From CALSPH01 sp041690035 (lineage in GTDB: Bacteria > Bacteroidota > Bacteroidia > NS11-12g > UBA955), in NCBI GenBank assembly GCA_041690035.1, contig JBDNFC010000096.1, positions 1 through 24,258 of the forward strand: a DNA stretch of 24,258 nt, written 5' to 3'. A program made the position numbers and the translations under genes. This document shows, one piece after another, positions 7,991-15,543 of this stretch. The notes beneath the pieces were generated by a model, which was not told the DNA's origin, did not search any database, and saw only the letters and a list, made by a program, of their open reading frames with translations. The first letter of the stretch is position 1. The number at the start of each line of letters is the position of its first letter.

Positions 7991-9345
7991 TAATTCCTTT
8001 TAAGACTAAATTTTTCTATTTTGTTATAAAGATGACTTCTTTGGATGTCTATATCACTCGCTGTTTTTGCAACATTCCAGCCATTATCGTCTAATTTTTT
8101 CTTAATAAAAATTTCTTCTGCATAATCTTTAAAGTCTTGAAATTTTTGAAATTTATCAATGGCAGCAAGTCCTTCTTGAATTCTAGCAGCTGGGTTAGCG
8201 TTATTAATTACATCTTCTTGTGTTAGTGTATCACCGCATAATATCACCATTCGTTCAATAACATTTCGCATTTCTCTAATATTGCCAGCCCATTTTACAG
8301 CCTTCATTGCCAATAAACCTTCTTTTGCAAATTTCTTAAGTGGCATATTATTCTCTTCGCAAATATCTTTTAAAAATTTTTCAGCTATTATAGGAATATC
8401 ATCCTCCCTTTCATTTAAAGTAGGATTATGAATAATAATTACACTTAACCTATGATAAAGATCTATTCTAAAATTACCATTATCAATCTCTGTCATCAAG
8501 TTTTTATTAGTAGCTGCAACAACCCTCACATTTACTAAAATTTCTTTATCTCCACCAACTCTGGCAATTTTTCCTTCTTGTATTGCCCGCAACACTTTTG
8601 CTTGTGCAGACAAACTCATATCGCCTACTTCGTCTAAAAAGAGTGTGCCACCATCTGCGAGTTCAAATTTTCCAATTCTTTGTTTTATTGCTGAAGTAAA
8701 ACTTCCTTTTTCATGACCAAAAAGCTCGCTTTCAATTAACTCTGTAGGTATTGCAGCACAATTAACTTCTACCAACGGCATTGCGGAACGGTTGCTTTTT
8801 TCATGAATCCATCTAGCTACAAGCTCTTTCCCTGTTCCATTTTCGCCTGTTATTAGCACCCTTGCATCGGTTGGGGCTACTTTTTCAATGGTTTGCTTTA
8901 TTTTTTCAATGGCAGGGGTGCTGCCAATAATTTCTTTGGTTTTATTAAATTTCCTTTTCAGAATTTTTGTCTCAGAAACCAAATTTACTTTGTCTACTGC
9001 ATTCCTCAGTGTAATTAATAGCCTATTCAAATCTGGTGGCTTAGTGATAAAATCATAAGCTCCTTTTTTTGTAGCTTCTACTGCTGTTTCAATATTTCCA
9101 TGGCCAGAAATCATAATAATTGGAATATCTGGATATAATTTAATAACTTCATCTAAAAACTCTAATCCATCCATTTCTGGCATTTTTATGTCACACAAAA
9201 TGGCATCAAAGTCATTTTTTTTAAGGGCTAAAAGGCCTCTTTTACCATTTTCTGCAAGTTCTACATCGTATTTTTCAAAAGAAAGTATCTCTTTAAGGGT
9301 TTCTCTGATTGATTTTTCATCATCGATTACAAGTATGTTTGGCAT
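7990..9345 (-). CDS. Sigma54-dependent response regulator (NtrC/AtoC-like)
   Basis: A 451-residue regulator with three parts. The receiver domain (1-120) has the phospho-acceptor D52 in CDIKMPEMDG and K102. The sigma54-activating AAA+ domain has Walker A GENGTGKE at 167-174, the sigma54-contact loop GSFTSA at 214-219 and Walker B GTLFLDE at 233-239. The C-terminal Fis-type helix-turn-helix is in the last 40 residues. The loop differs from canonical GAFTGA at two positions, a variant I believe is common in Bacteroidota. No histidine kinase gene is next to it, so it is an orphan here. It is co-oriented with and touches sua5, an unlikely regulatory target. A perfect -7 box ends only 4 nt before the ATG. 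Class very secure; target genes unknown. Confidence 0.95.
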   Translation of the reverse strand: MPNILVIDDEKSIRETLKEILSFEKYDVELAENGKRGLLALKKNDFDAILCDIKMPEMDGLEFLDEVIKLYPDIPIIMISGHGNIETAVEATKKGAYDFITKPPDLNRLLITLRNAVDKVNLVSETKILKRKFNKTKEIIGSTPAIEKIKQTIEKVAPTDARVLITGENGTGKELVARWIHEKSNRSAMPLVEVNCAAIPTELIESELFGHEKGSFTSAIKQRIGKFELADGGTLFLDEVGDMSLSAQAKVLRAIQEGKIARVGGDKEILVNVRVVAATNKNLMTEIDNGNFRIDLYHRLSVIIIHNPTLNEREDDIPIIAEKFLKDICEENNMPLKKFAKEGLLAMKAVKWAGNIREMRNVIERMVILCGDTLTQEDVINNANPAARIQEGLAAIDKFQKFQDFKDYAEEIFIKKKLDDNGWNVAKTASDIDIQRSHLYNKIEKFSLKRN

Positions 9346-9349
9346 GCAA

Positions 9350-9357
9350 CAAAGTTA
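9350..9357 (-). promoter_or_regulatory. Candidate -7 box for the response regulator
   Basis: On the minus strand this reads TAACTTTG, identical to the -7 box of the barrel gene at 6001-6008. It ends 4 nt before the ATG. A -33 element is poor (only TTTATG, 16 nt upstream). If real, the mRNA would be almost leaderless. Confidence 0.4.
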
Positions 9358-9635
9358 AGTAATTTGTATTTAACATAAAATATTTTATTGCAAATATCTA
9401 AGAAACCAAATTGCCCTCAATATTAAACCTAGATTGCGCATTAGGGTAAGCAATGTCAATCAAAATGCAAAAAAGACAAGTAGGCCCGCAAGATTTTAAT
9501 TCGCTAGAATAGAAGTTCTATTTTAGAATGAAAATCGAGCACGCACGTATATTTGAAATAGTTTTGGCTATAAATAGAATCTCTAAGGCGCAATTTGGGT
9601 TAAATCATCAGCAATATAATACATGTTTTTAGCTT
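9358..9635. other. Non-coding gap upstream of the response regulator
   Basis: No confident gene lies here. On the plus strand a single frame runs from ATG 9453 to a TAG at 9630, but it is interrupted by a TAG at 9510-9512, giving pieces of 19 and 39 codons. Composition from about 9430 to 9600 is richer in GC than the other gaps in this window. A near-perfect palindrome is present at 9504-9526. I do not recognise any protein family, and the stretch could be a regulatory region, a dispersed repeat or a decayed small gene. Confidence 0.4.
9504..9526. repeat. Imperfect palindrome, operator-like
   Basis: The core AATAGAA-G-TTCTATT (9508-9522) is a perfect 7-bp inverted repeat around a single base. 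Three further pairs beyond one mismatch give 10 of 11 paired positions over 9504-9526. It has the size of a dimeric regulator site, but no T run follows, so it is not a terminator. Confidence 0.4.
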
Positions 9636-9697
9636 AAAAAAAAGCCCATGATTTTAAAATAAACATGGGCTTTTTAACACAGGCTTAAAAAAAGCCT
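9636..9697 (-). terminator. Terminator of the T9SS-cargo gene, with a second small hairpin
   Basis: A 10-bp perfect stem AAAGCCCATG/CATGGGCTTT (9641-9650 with 9664-9673) is followed on the minus strand by a run of eight T. On the plus strand it is followed by five T, so it could act in both directions. Between it and the stop codon lies a smaller hairpin AGGCTT/AAGCCT (9681-9697) with a five-base loop. Confidence 0.85.
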
Positions 9698-9709
9698 ATT
9701 AGGATTTAA

Positions 9710-11641
9710 TTATTTTACAACCATTTTTTTAGTAACAGTTTGTCCATTGCTGGCTTGCATAGTGTATAAATAAACACCAGATTGCAATTTTGAAGCATCT
9801 ATTTCTATAATGTGATTACCCATTCCTAACTCCTGAGTTTTTGACTGTTTTACAATCTGCCCATTTAGGTTTGTAATGGTTACTAAAAGTTCTGTTGGAT
9901 TTGTTACAAAAATAATTACTTCAGTATTTCCATTAAAAGGATTTGGTTGGTTTTGACTCACTATAAAAACATTTGCATCTGCAATATTTTCTACTTTTAC
10001 AGCTACTTTATCAATAGATGCTGCTATAATTTGTGAAACGGGTATAGCAAGATAACAAATAGAATTGTTGCCAATTGGGTGGTTATCTACACCTGCTGCA
10101 TTATTTTGCAAATTAGTGCCAGGCAATTCATCCATTTGAAATTGCATGTGTACAAAACTATTTACATTTTTTGCAATAGAAGGAAATGCGATTTCTTTTC
10201 CTATTACACTGGTTGCATTGAGTGGTTTGCCAAATGTAGCACCATTATTACCTGAGTATAGGATGTATGCATCTCTATAATTTGTAGAAAAAATAGGGTC
10301 TAAATCAGACTCATTAATACAAGAAAAAGAAATAAATACTCCACCATTAGCATCAAAACCCATACTAGGCATAGTAAGTATGCTTGTATTACCATTTCTT
10401 GCAGTATGGCTTTGTCCTTGCGGCAAATTGCCGCCACTCAAAGCAGAAATATTTGCTTGGGCAAAATTTAATACCCCATCTCCATTTAAGTCTAAATCTA
10501 TCCCTGTAGCAATTACTTTTGCAGTAGGATTATTTTCGCTCCAATAGGCTAATGCAGCAGTTTGAGGGTAAAAAGAATAGCTTACATCATTAGTATCTTC
10601 GTCAAAAACACGTGATAAAGACCAAGCTAAATGAACATTTCCATCTTTATCGATTGCAATACTTGTAGCACCATCTTGAGTAAAAGGTGTATCAAGCATT
10701 AGTTTTTTTGATGAATAAGGTGCATAGATAAAAGAATCAACAATTACTTTGGTAAAAGTTAAGCCAAAATTTGTTGATTTCCAATAAGCCAAATCTTCTA
10801 AAGCATCTGTAGAAGTAATAGCAACGATAGAATCTCTTGCATCAATGCTGTATTGATCTCCTCCACCATTTAGGTACCTAGTAGAATCATATCCAGGCAA
10901 CAATATATGGCTTATAGGCCAAGTTTTTCCTCCATCTAAAGACCTAGAATAGGTCATTGGTGCAGAAATACCTCCAACAGTTTTCGCCCTTGGCTCTCCT
11001 ACTGCAGATGAATCTGTGTATGAGCATATCATGTAAACGGTATTGCCAACATTGGCCATTCTACCCCAGATTGGTTTAAAAAGACCATCATCATTTACAT
11101 TGGCATCTGTTACACTAAATGCGGTTCCTTTTCCTGAATTTTCAGCCCTTACCCAGCCACCATCTTCGGCAATATGACCTAATGTAAATTCATTTCCATT
11201 AGCAAGCACACCGATATTTGGCCAACCTGATCTTGAATTTTCAGTTCTATTAATGACTAAAGGTAAAGCATTAAACCAATTTCCATTGGCTGTAGTTACA
11301 TATTTATATCCTGTTCCTCTTTGTGTAAATGCGTTGTCGGGAGCGGTAGTCCAAACCATAGAAACCGTGCCATCTGCATGCAATATTACGCGTCTTGCAA
11401 CAGAAGAATTGGTTTGTAAATCATATTTAGTAACGCCTACCACTATGGCAGTATTTCCCCTTCTTAATGCACTTCTATTAGCATTTTCTTGACTTAAAAC
11501 AGCAGTGGAAGTGCCCAATTTCTCATATATGGATGTTGTCATTTTGGGACTGGCCGGCATAGGCTGATTTGCCAAATTAGTTTGCCCTAATGCGCCCATA
11601 CTTAGCATTAGGCCGAGAATTGTAATGTAATTTTTTTTCAT
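9710..11641 (-). CDS. Secreted beta-propeller-like protein with T9SS type A sorting domain
   Basis: A 643-residue exported protein. The signal peptide ends near GALGQ20. The C-terminal ~80 residues, starting at NQPNPFNGNTEVII and ending SGVYLYTMQASNG...KKMVVK, form a type A Por sorting domain that directs export through the type IX system. The middle has Asp-box-like turns typical of sialidase/BNR propellers: SLDGGKTW at 234-241, a weaker KSTNFGLTF at 288-296 and SGNNGATF at 463-470, plus IDKDGNVHLAW at 330-340. A DLNGDGVLN calcium-loop-like segment lies near residue 384. I see no sialidase arginine triad (FRIP motif absent), so enzymatic activity is not supported. It is transcribed alone, with a promoter-like region upstream and a strong terminator. 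Export route is secure; function unknown. Confidence 0.85.
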   Translation of the reverse strand: MKKNYITILGLMLSMGALGQTNLANQPMPASPKMTTSIYEKLGTSTAVLSQENANRSALRRGNTAIVVGVTKYDLQTNSSVARRVILHADGTVSMVWTTAPDNAFTQRGTGYKYVTTANGNWFNALPLVINRTENSRSGWPNIGVLANGNEFTLGHIAEDGGWVRAENSGKGTAFSVTDANVNDDGLFKPIWGRMANVGNTVYMICSYTDSSAVGEPRAKTVGGISAPMTYSRSLDGGKTWPISHILLPGYDSTRYLNGGGDQYSIDARDSIVAITSTDALEDLAYWKSTNFGLTFTKVIVDSFIYAPYSSKKLMLDTPFTQDGATSIAIDKDGNVHLAWSLSRVFDEDTNDVSYSFYPQTAALAYWSENNPTAKVIATGIDLDLNGDGVLNFAQANISALSGGNLPQGQSHTARNGNTSILTMPSMGFDANGGVFISFSCINESDLDPIFSTNYRDAYILYSGNNGATFGKPLNATSVIGKEIAFPSIAKNVNSFVHMQFQMDELPGTNLQNNAAGVDNHPIGNNSICYLAIPVSQIIAASIDKVAVKVENIADANVFIVSQNQPNPFNGNTEVIIFVTNPTELLVTITNLNGQIVKQSKTQELGMGNHIIEIDASKLQSGVYLYTMQASNGQTVTKKMVVK

Positions 11642-11695
11642 GTTATTTGTTTGTGTGTGTTTTAATTAAAAAATTAATACTTAAATTAAGGCATG

Positions 11696-11729
11696 CAAAT
11701 TAATAATAAATTAACATTCAGCCAAAAAA
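11696..11729 (-). promoter_or_regulatory. Possible promoter for the T9SS-cargo gene
   Basis: On the minus strand TTTTTTGG at 11722-11729 and TTAATTTG at 11696-11703 (seven of eight consensus bases) are 18 nt apart. This would give a leader of about 45-50 nt, longer than most others here. Confidence 0.35.
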
Positions 11730-11780
11730 TATTACGTTAATTTTTACAAATGGCCAATTTTAGACCCAATTATGACAAAA

Positions 11781-12791
11781 CTATTTGAATATTTTAACCA
11801 ATAACTCTATTAATAAGTTTCCCTCATCATCACCAGAACCATCTACCCCTTTTCCTCTTAGGTCAAAATATTTTAATAAACCAAAAATTTCTTCTACTTT
11901 TTCATAACTATAATTTTGTGCAGAAAATCTATAATCCTTTAATTGATAATCGCCACGTACACCTAATATCTGTGCCAATTCATTGCTAGATTTACTTTGA
12001 TTGGCTTGGTAAAGCATTACTTTGGTGAAAAAAGAATTTAAACTTGCAAGCGTCAATATTAATGGGTTTTTTTTCTTATCCTGGGCAAAATAATGTGCAA
12101 TTTGTATTGCTTTATTAAAATTTTTATTTGCTATTGCACTTTGAAGTTCAAAAACATTATAATCTTTGCTAATTCCAATATTATCTTCAATATGTTTGAC
12201 GGTAATTACATTGGCATCACCAATATTAATCATCATTTTATCAAGTTCATTTGCTACTTTTGATATATCATTTCCTAAATATTCTGTTACTAACATATTT
12301 GCTCTGCTATCAATATTCTTTCCTTGTTTTCTAACGTAGGCTTCTACCCAAGCAGGTATTTGATACTCTTTTAAAGGTTCTGAATTAAAAAGGCAAAAAG
12401 GTTTAGTTAATTTTGAAAGTTTTTTTCTGCCATCTAGTTTTTTTCCTTTAAGGGCCAAACAAAGAATTGTGCAGGATGAAGGCTTTTCGAAATACGGAGC
12501 CAAATCTTCAATATCTTTGAGATTTTGTGCTTCTCTTACAATAATTAATTGATAATCTGATGGCGACATTGGATACCTTTTTGCAGCCATTGCAATGCTC
12601 ATAGCGCTGGTATCTTTGCCATAGACAATGGTTTGGTTAAATGCTTTTTCAGCATCAGATAGCACATTTGCTTCTAATAATTTGGCAACCTCATCTATGT
12701 AATATGGCTCGTCTCCTTGAAGAACATAAATATTTTTAAATTTTTTATCTGCGATTTCTTTTGAAATACTTTCAAATGTGGCGACTGACAT
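11781..12791 (-). CDS. holA: DNA polymerase III subunit delta
   Basis: The clamp-loader delta subunit, which opens the beta sliding clamp. The 336-residue protein begins with the family N-terminus (IYVLQGDEPYYIDEVAKLL at about 20-38). It continues with the degenerate AAA-like fold (YQLIIVREAQNLKD, CTILCLALKGKKLDGRKKL) and the helical C-terminal collar (NDISKVANELDKMMI, VFELQSAIANKNFNKAIQI, NPLILTLASLNSFFTKVMLYQ). As expected for delta there is no working P-loop. The ATG at 12791 faces a divergent HsdR-N-like gene 41 bp away, and the stop is TAG. The weak overall similarity of the family is compensated by length and motif order. Identity secure. Confidence 0.93.
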   Translation of the reverse strand: MSVATFESISKEIADKKFKNIYVLQGDEPYYIDEVAKLLEANVLSDAEKAFNQTIVYGKDTSAMSIAMAAKRYPMSPSDYQLIIVREAQNLKDIEDLAPYFEKPSSCTILCLALKGKKLDGRKKLSKLTKPFCLFNSEPLKEYQIPAWVEAYVRKQGKNIDSRANMLVTEYLGNDISKVANELDKMMINIGDANVITVKHIEDNIGISKDYNVFELQSAIANKNFNKAIQIAHYFAQDKKKNPLILTLASLNSFFTKVMLYQANQSKSSNELAQILGVRGDYQLKDYRFSAQNYSYEKVEEIFGLLKYFDLRGKGVDGSGDDEGNLLIELLVKIFK

Positions 12792-12832
12792 TGTATAATT
12801 GCATTGTTATTAAGGGTTAAAAAACTATTATC

Positions 12833-13276
12833 ATGTATCCAACTTTAAATTTTGACTTTACACCATCTTTTAAAATTAAAACTATGGTGCAAAAAACGTA
12901 TATTTTTGACAGAGTAAGAAAAAAATATATAATTTTAACTCCAGAAGAATGGGTAAGGCAATATTTTCTTGCTTTTTTAATGGATAAAAAAAATATTTCG
13001 GCTTCGTTAATAAGCGTAGAACGTGGGCAAAAATATAATTTATTGCAAAAAAGATTTGACATTAAAGTGTTTGACAACAAGGCTGATTTAAAAGCAATTA
13101 TAGAATGCAAATCACCAAAAATAAAACTAACGCCAGAAACCTTATTGCAAGCATTAACCTATGCAAAAACAAGCTCTCCTGCATTTATTATACTTACAAA
13201 CGGCATTCAGCACATTTATTACGACTATACATCAAAATTATATCTTGAAAACTTTCCAAACCTTGGCTCAGATTAA
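12833..13276 (+). CDS. Small HsdR-N-terminal-domain (PD-(D/E)XK fold) protein
   Basis: A 147-residue stand-alone protein resembling the type I restriction enzyme R-subunit N-terminal domain. The nuclease-like core is complete: a possible E63, D76 in KRFDIKVF, E91-x-K93 in IIECKSPK, and the Q106xxxY110 motif typical of RecB/HsdR-like nucleases. There is no helicase part and no HsdM or HsdS nearby, so it is not a restriction system. From memory this small gene is frequently found beside holA in Bacteroidota, which would suggest a DNA-maintenance role, but that is inference. It is divergent from holA (41 bp) and precedes the antiporter gene by 87 bp. Fold assignment is likely; nuclease activity and role are unproven. 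Confidence 0.82.
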   Translation: MYPTLNFDFTPSFKIKTMVQKTYIFDRVRKKYIILTPEEWVRQYFLAFLMDKKNISASLISVERGQKYNLLQKRFDIKVFDNKADLKAIIECKSPKIKLTPETLLQALTYAKTSSPAFIILTNGIQHIYYDYTSKLYLENFPNLGSD

Positions 13277-13363
13277 ATAAAATATTTAACCAAATAACTA
13301 CAATTTAATTATTTGTTTTTTAAGGAATTTTGTAAGAATATTGCACAAAATTTAATAAAAATA

Positions 13364-14749
13364 ATGGTTACACTACTTATTGTCATTTTTGTGCTAGGCT
13401 ACGCAGCTATAGCTTTTGAACACCCCTTGCAAATTAACAAAACAGCACCCGCGTTGCTTATTGGCACTTTAATGTGGGCAATTTGGGCTTTAATGGCACA
13501 TCATCACATTATAGAAATAAATACAGAATTGAATCATGAATTAGCAGAAATTGGAAAAATTCTTTTCTTTTTGATGGGTGCTATGACTATTGTAGAAATT
13601 ATTGATGCGCACCAAGGTTTTAAAATTATTACCAATAGAATAACTACAGTTGATGCACGAAAGTTACTTTGGATAATATCCATTCTTACCTTTTTTCTTT
13701 CTGCATTATTAGACAATTTAACAACAGCAATTGTAATGGTTTCATTGTGCAGAAAACTTATTCATGACAAGGAGCAACGTTTGTTTTTTTGCGGCATGAT
13801 AGTGGTAGCAGCCAATGCAGGTGGCGCATGGTCTCCTATTGGTGATGTAACTACAACAATGCTGTGGATTGGAGGCCAAATAAGCAGTGTAAATATTATT
13901 AAAACATTATTATTACCTTCTATTGTTTGCATGATTGTGCCATTATTAGTGGTAGGCTTTTCTCTAAAAGGAAAGATAAAAAGAGATGCGTATGATCAGG
14001 AAAAAGCTTTTAGCGAAGAAAAAGTAAAAGGCAGTGCCTTGGTATTGGCTATAGGTGTGGGTGCTTTAGTTTTTGTTCCGATTTTTAAAACGATGACACA
14101 CTTACCCCCATATATTGGGATGCTTTTTGGATTATCTATTTTATGGATTGTTTCAGAATTGTTGCATATTGACAAAACTGCTGAGGAAAAAAAACCATAC
14201 TCAGCCTTGCATGCATTGTCTAAAATAGATGTACCTAGTATTTTATTTTTCTTAGGAATACTGCTGGCCATTGGAACATTGCAAGGCACAGGTGTATTAA
14301 AAGTAGTAGCTGAGGCAATGGATAATACTATTGGTGATAGAGACATTATATCTATTACAATCGGGTTACTCTCTGCAGTAGTAGACAACGTGCCAATTGT
14401 AGCTGCAACAATGAAAATGTATCCATTGGCCACTGCAACAGTAAATCCAGAAGCTTTTGCATTTGCCACAGACCCTGCTAATATTGCCATGATAAAAGAA
14501 GGCTCATTTTTATTTAACGGTAGCACTTATTACTTGATGGATTCAAAACTTTGGGAATTTATAGCTTACGCAGCTGGTACAGGCGGCAGTTGTTTAATCA
14601 TTGGTTCTGCCGCAGGTGTGGCAGTGATGGGTATGGAAAAGATAGATTTTATTTGGTATGTTAAAAAGATATCATGGCTCGCATTTATTGGCTATATTGC
14701 AGGTGCTTTAACCTACATTGCAATTTATCCTATATTTGCAGCGCACTAA
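13364..14749 (+). CDS. nhaD: NhaD-type Na+/H+ antiporter
   Basis: A polytopic inner-membrane protein of the ion-transporter superfamily expected to exchange Na+ (or Li+) for protons. Many hydrophobic helices span the length. Recognisable NhaD segments are DNLTTAIVMVSLCRKL, AANAGGAWSPIGDVTTTMLW with its conserved polar residues in a helix break, SAVVDNVPIVAATM and the C-terminal TGGSCLIIGSAAGVAVMGME. The ATG at 13364 (461 residues) is preferred over an in-frame TTG at 13313 because the translation after it begins directly with a membrane helix and the added residues do not look conserved. Only 3 bp separate it from the glycosyltransferase, so the two are probably co-transcribed. Family secure; ion preference not shown. 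Confidence 0.93.
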   Translation: MVTLLIVIFVLGYAAIAFEHPLQINKTAPALLIGTLMWAIWALMAHHHIIEINTELNHELAEIGKILFFLMGAMTIVEIIDAHQGFKIITNRITTVDARKLLWIISILTFFLSALLDNLTTAIVMVSLCRKLIHDKEQRLFFCGMIVVAANAGGAWSPIGDVTTTMLWIGGQISSVNIIKTLLLPSIVCMIVPLLVVGFSLKGKIKRDAYDQEKAFSEEKVKGSALVLAIGVGALVFVPIFKTMTHLPPYIGMLFGLSILWIVSELLHIDKTAEEKKPYSALHALSKIDVPSILFFLGILLAIGTLQGTGVLKVVAEAMDNTIGDRDIISITIGLLSAVVDNVPIVAATMKMYPLATATVNPEAFAFATDPANIAMIKEGSFLFNGSTYYLMDSKLWEFIAYAAGTGGSCLIIGSAAGVAVMGMEKIDFIWYVKKISWLAFIGYIAGALTYIAIYPIFAAH

Positions 14750-14752
14750 ATA

Positions 14753-15499
14753 ATGATCAATAATAAAAAAATAGTAGTGGTGCTGCCTGCTTACAACGCA
14801 GCTGCTACGCTGCAAAAAACCTATGAGGAAATTCCTTTCAGCATTGTAGATGATGTAGTATTGGTGGATGATGCAAGCAAAGATGAAACATCTTCACTTG
14901 CTGCAAAACTTGGTATAAAACATATTGTTGTACATGAAAAAAATAGGGGGTATGGAGGCAATCAAAAAAGTTGTTACACAAAAGCCCTATCGCTCAATGC
15001 CAACATCATTATCATGTTGCACCCTGATTATCAATACACTCCGAAATTAATTGAAAGCATGTCCTATATTATTGCTAATGATGTTTATCCTGTTGTTTAT
15101 GGCTCACGCATATTAGGGAAAGGCGCTTTAAAGGGTGGCATGCCATTATATAAATATGTGGCAAATAGACTATTAACCCTGACACAAAACCTTCTAATTA
15201 ATCAAAAACTATCAGAATATCATACAGGATATCGTGCATTTTCTAGTCAAATTTTTAACAAAATAGATATAGAAGCCAATGATGATGACTTTATATTTGA
15301 TAATCAAATGACTGCTCAAATATTTATGGCAAATTACGAAATTGGCGAAATTACCTGCCCTACAAAATATTTTGATGAAGCAAGCTCCATTAACTTTAGT
15401 AGAAGCGTAAAATATGGTTTAGGTGTGCTTTGGGTTTCTATACAATATAGAATTCAAAAATGGGGGATTGCTAAATTTAGCTACTTAAAAATAAGCTGA
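14753..15499 (+). CDS. Family 2 glycosyltransferase, dolichol-P-mannose-synthase-like
   Basis: A 248-residue GT-A glycosyltransferase. The nucleotide-sugar site is visible as VVVLPAYNAA at 8-17, VVLVDDASKD at 35-44 and NRGYGGNQK at 64-72. The metal-binding region is MLHPDYQY around D92, where many relatives have a D-x-D-like motif. A later YHTGYRAFS segment is typical of polyprenyl-phosphate glycosyltransferases, which load a lipid carrier for cell-surface glycans. There is no C-terminal membrane anchor. It starts 3 bp after nhaD, and whether the neighbours are functionally linked is unclear. The acceptor and sugar cannot be read from the sequence. Confidence 0.88.
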   Translation: MINNKKIVVVLPAYNAAATLQKTYEEIPFSIVDDVVLVDDASKDETSSLAAKLGIKHIVVHEKNRGYGGNQKSCYTKALSLNANIIIMLHPDYQYTPKLIESMSYIIANDVYPVVYGSRILGKGALKGGMPLYKYVANRLLTLTQNLLINQKLSEYHTGYRAFSSQIFNKIDIEANDDDFIFDNQMTAQIFMANYEIGEITCPTKYFDEASSINFSRSVKYGLGVLWVSIQYRIQKWGIAKFSYLKIS

Positions 15500-15517
15500 T
15501 AGTCTCTATGTTAACTC

Positions 15518-15543
15518 AATTATAAAAATAAATTTTTATAATT
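15518..15543. terminator. AT-only palindrome between convergent genes
   Basis: AATTATAAAAAT (15518-15529) and ATTTTTATAATT (15532-15543) are perfect reverse complements around AA. The position between the glycosyltransferase stop and the end of the broken barrel gene suits a two-way terminator, but the stem has no G-C pair and would be weak. Confidence 0.35.

Noticed and set aside
9453..9632. A real small protein gene in the large gap
   Set aside because: The frame is broken by a TAG after 19 codons, no promoter precedes it and no family is recognised. Kept only as a finding.
9710..11641. Active sialidase
   Set aside because: Asp-box-like turns are present, but the FRIP motif and the arginine triad are not.
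12833..13276. Type I restriction-modification locus
   Set aside because: Only the N-terminal nuclease-like domain is present. No helicase motor, modification or specificity subunit is encoded in the window.
13996..14526. A 176-residue open frame on the minus strand
   Set aside because: It is a shadow of the nhaD coding sequence, with composition dictated by the opposite strand.
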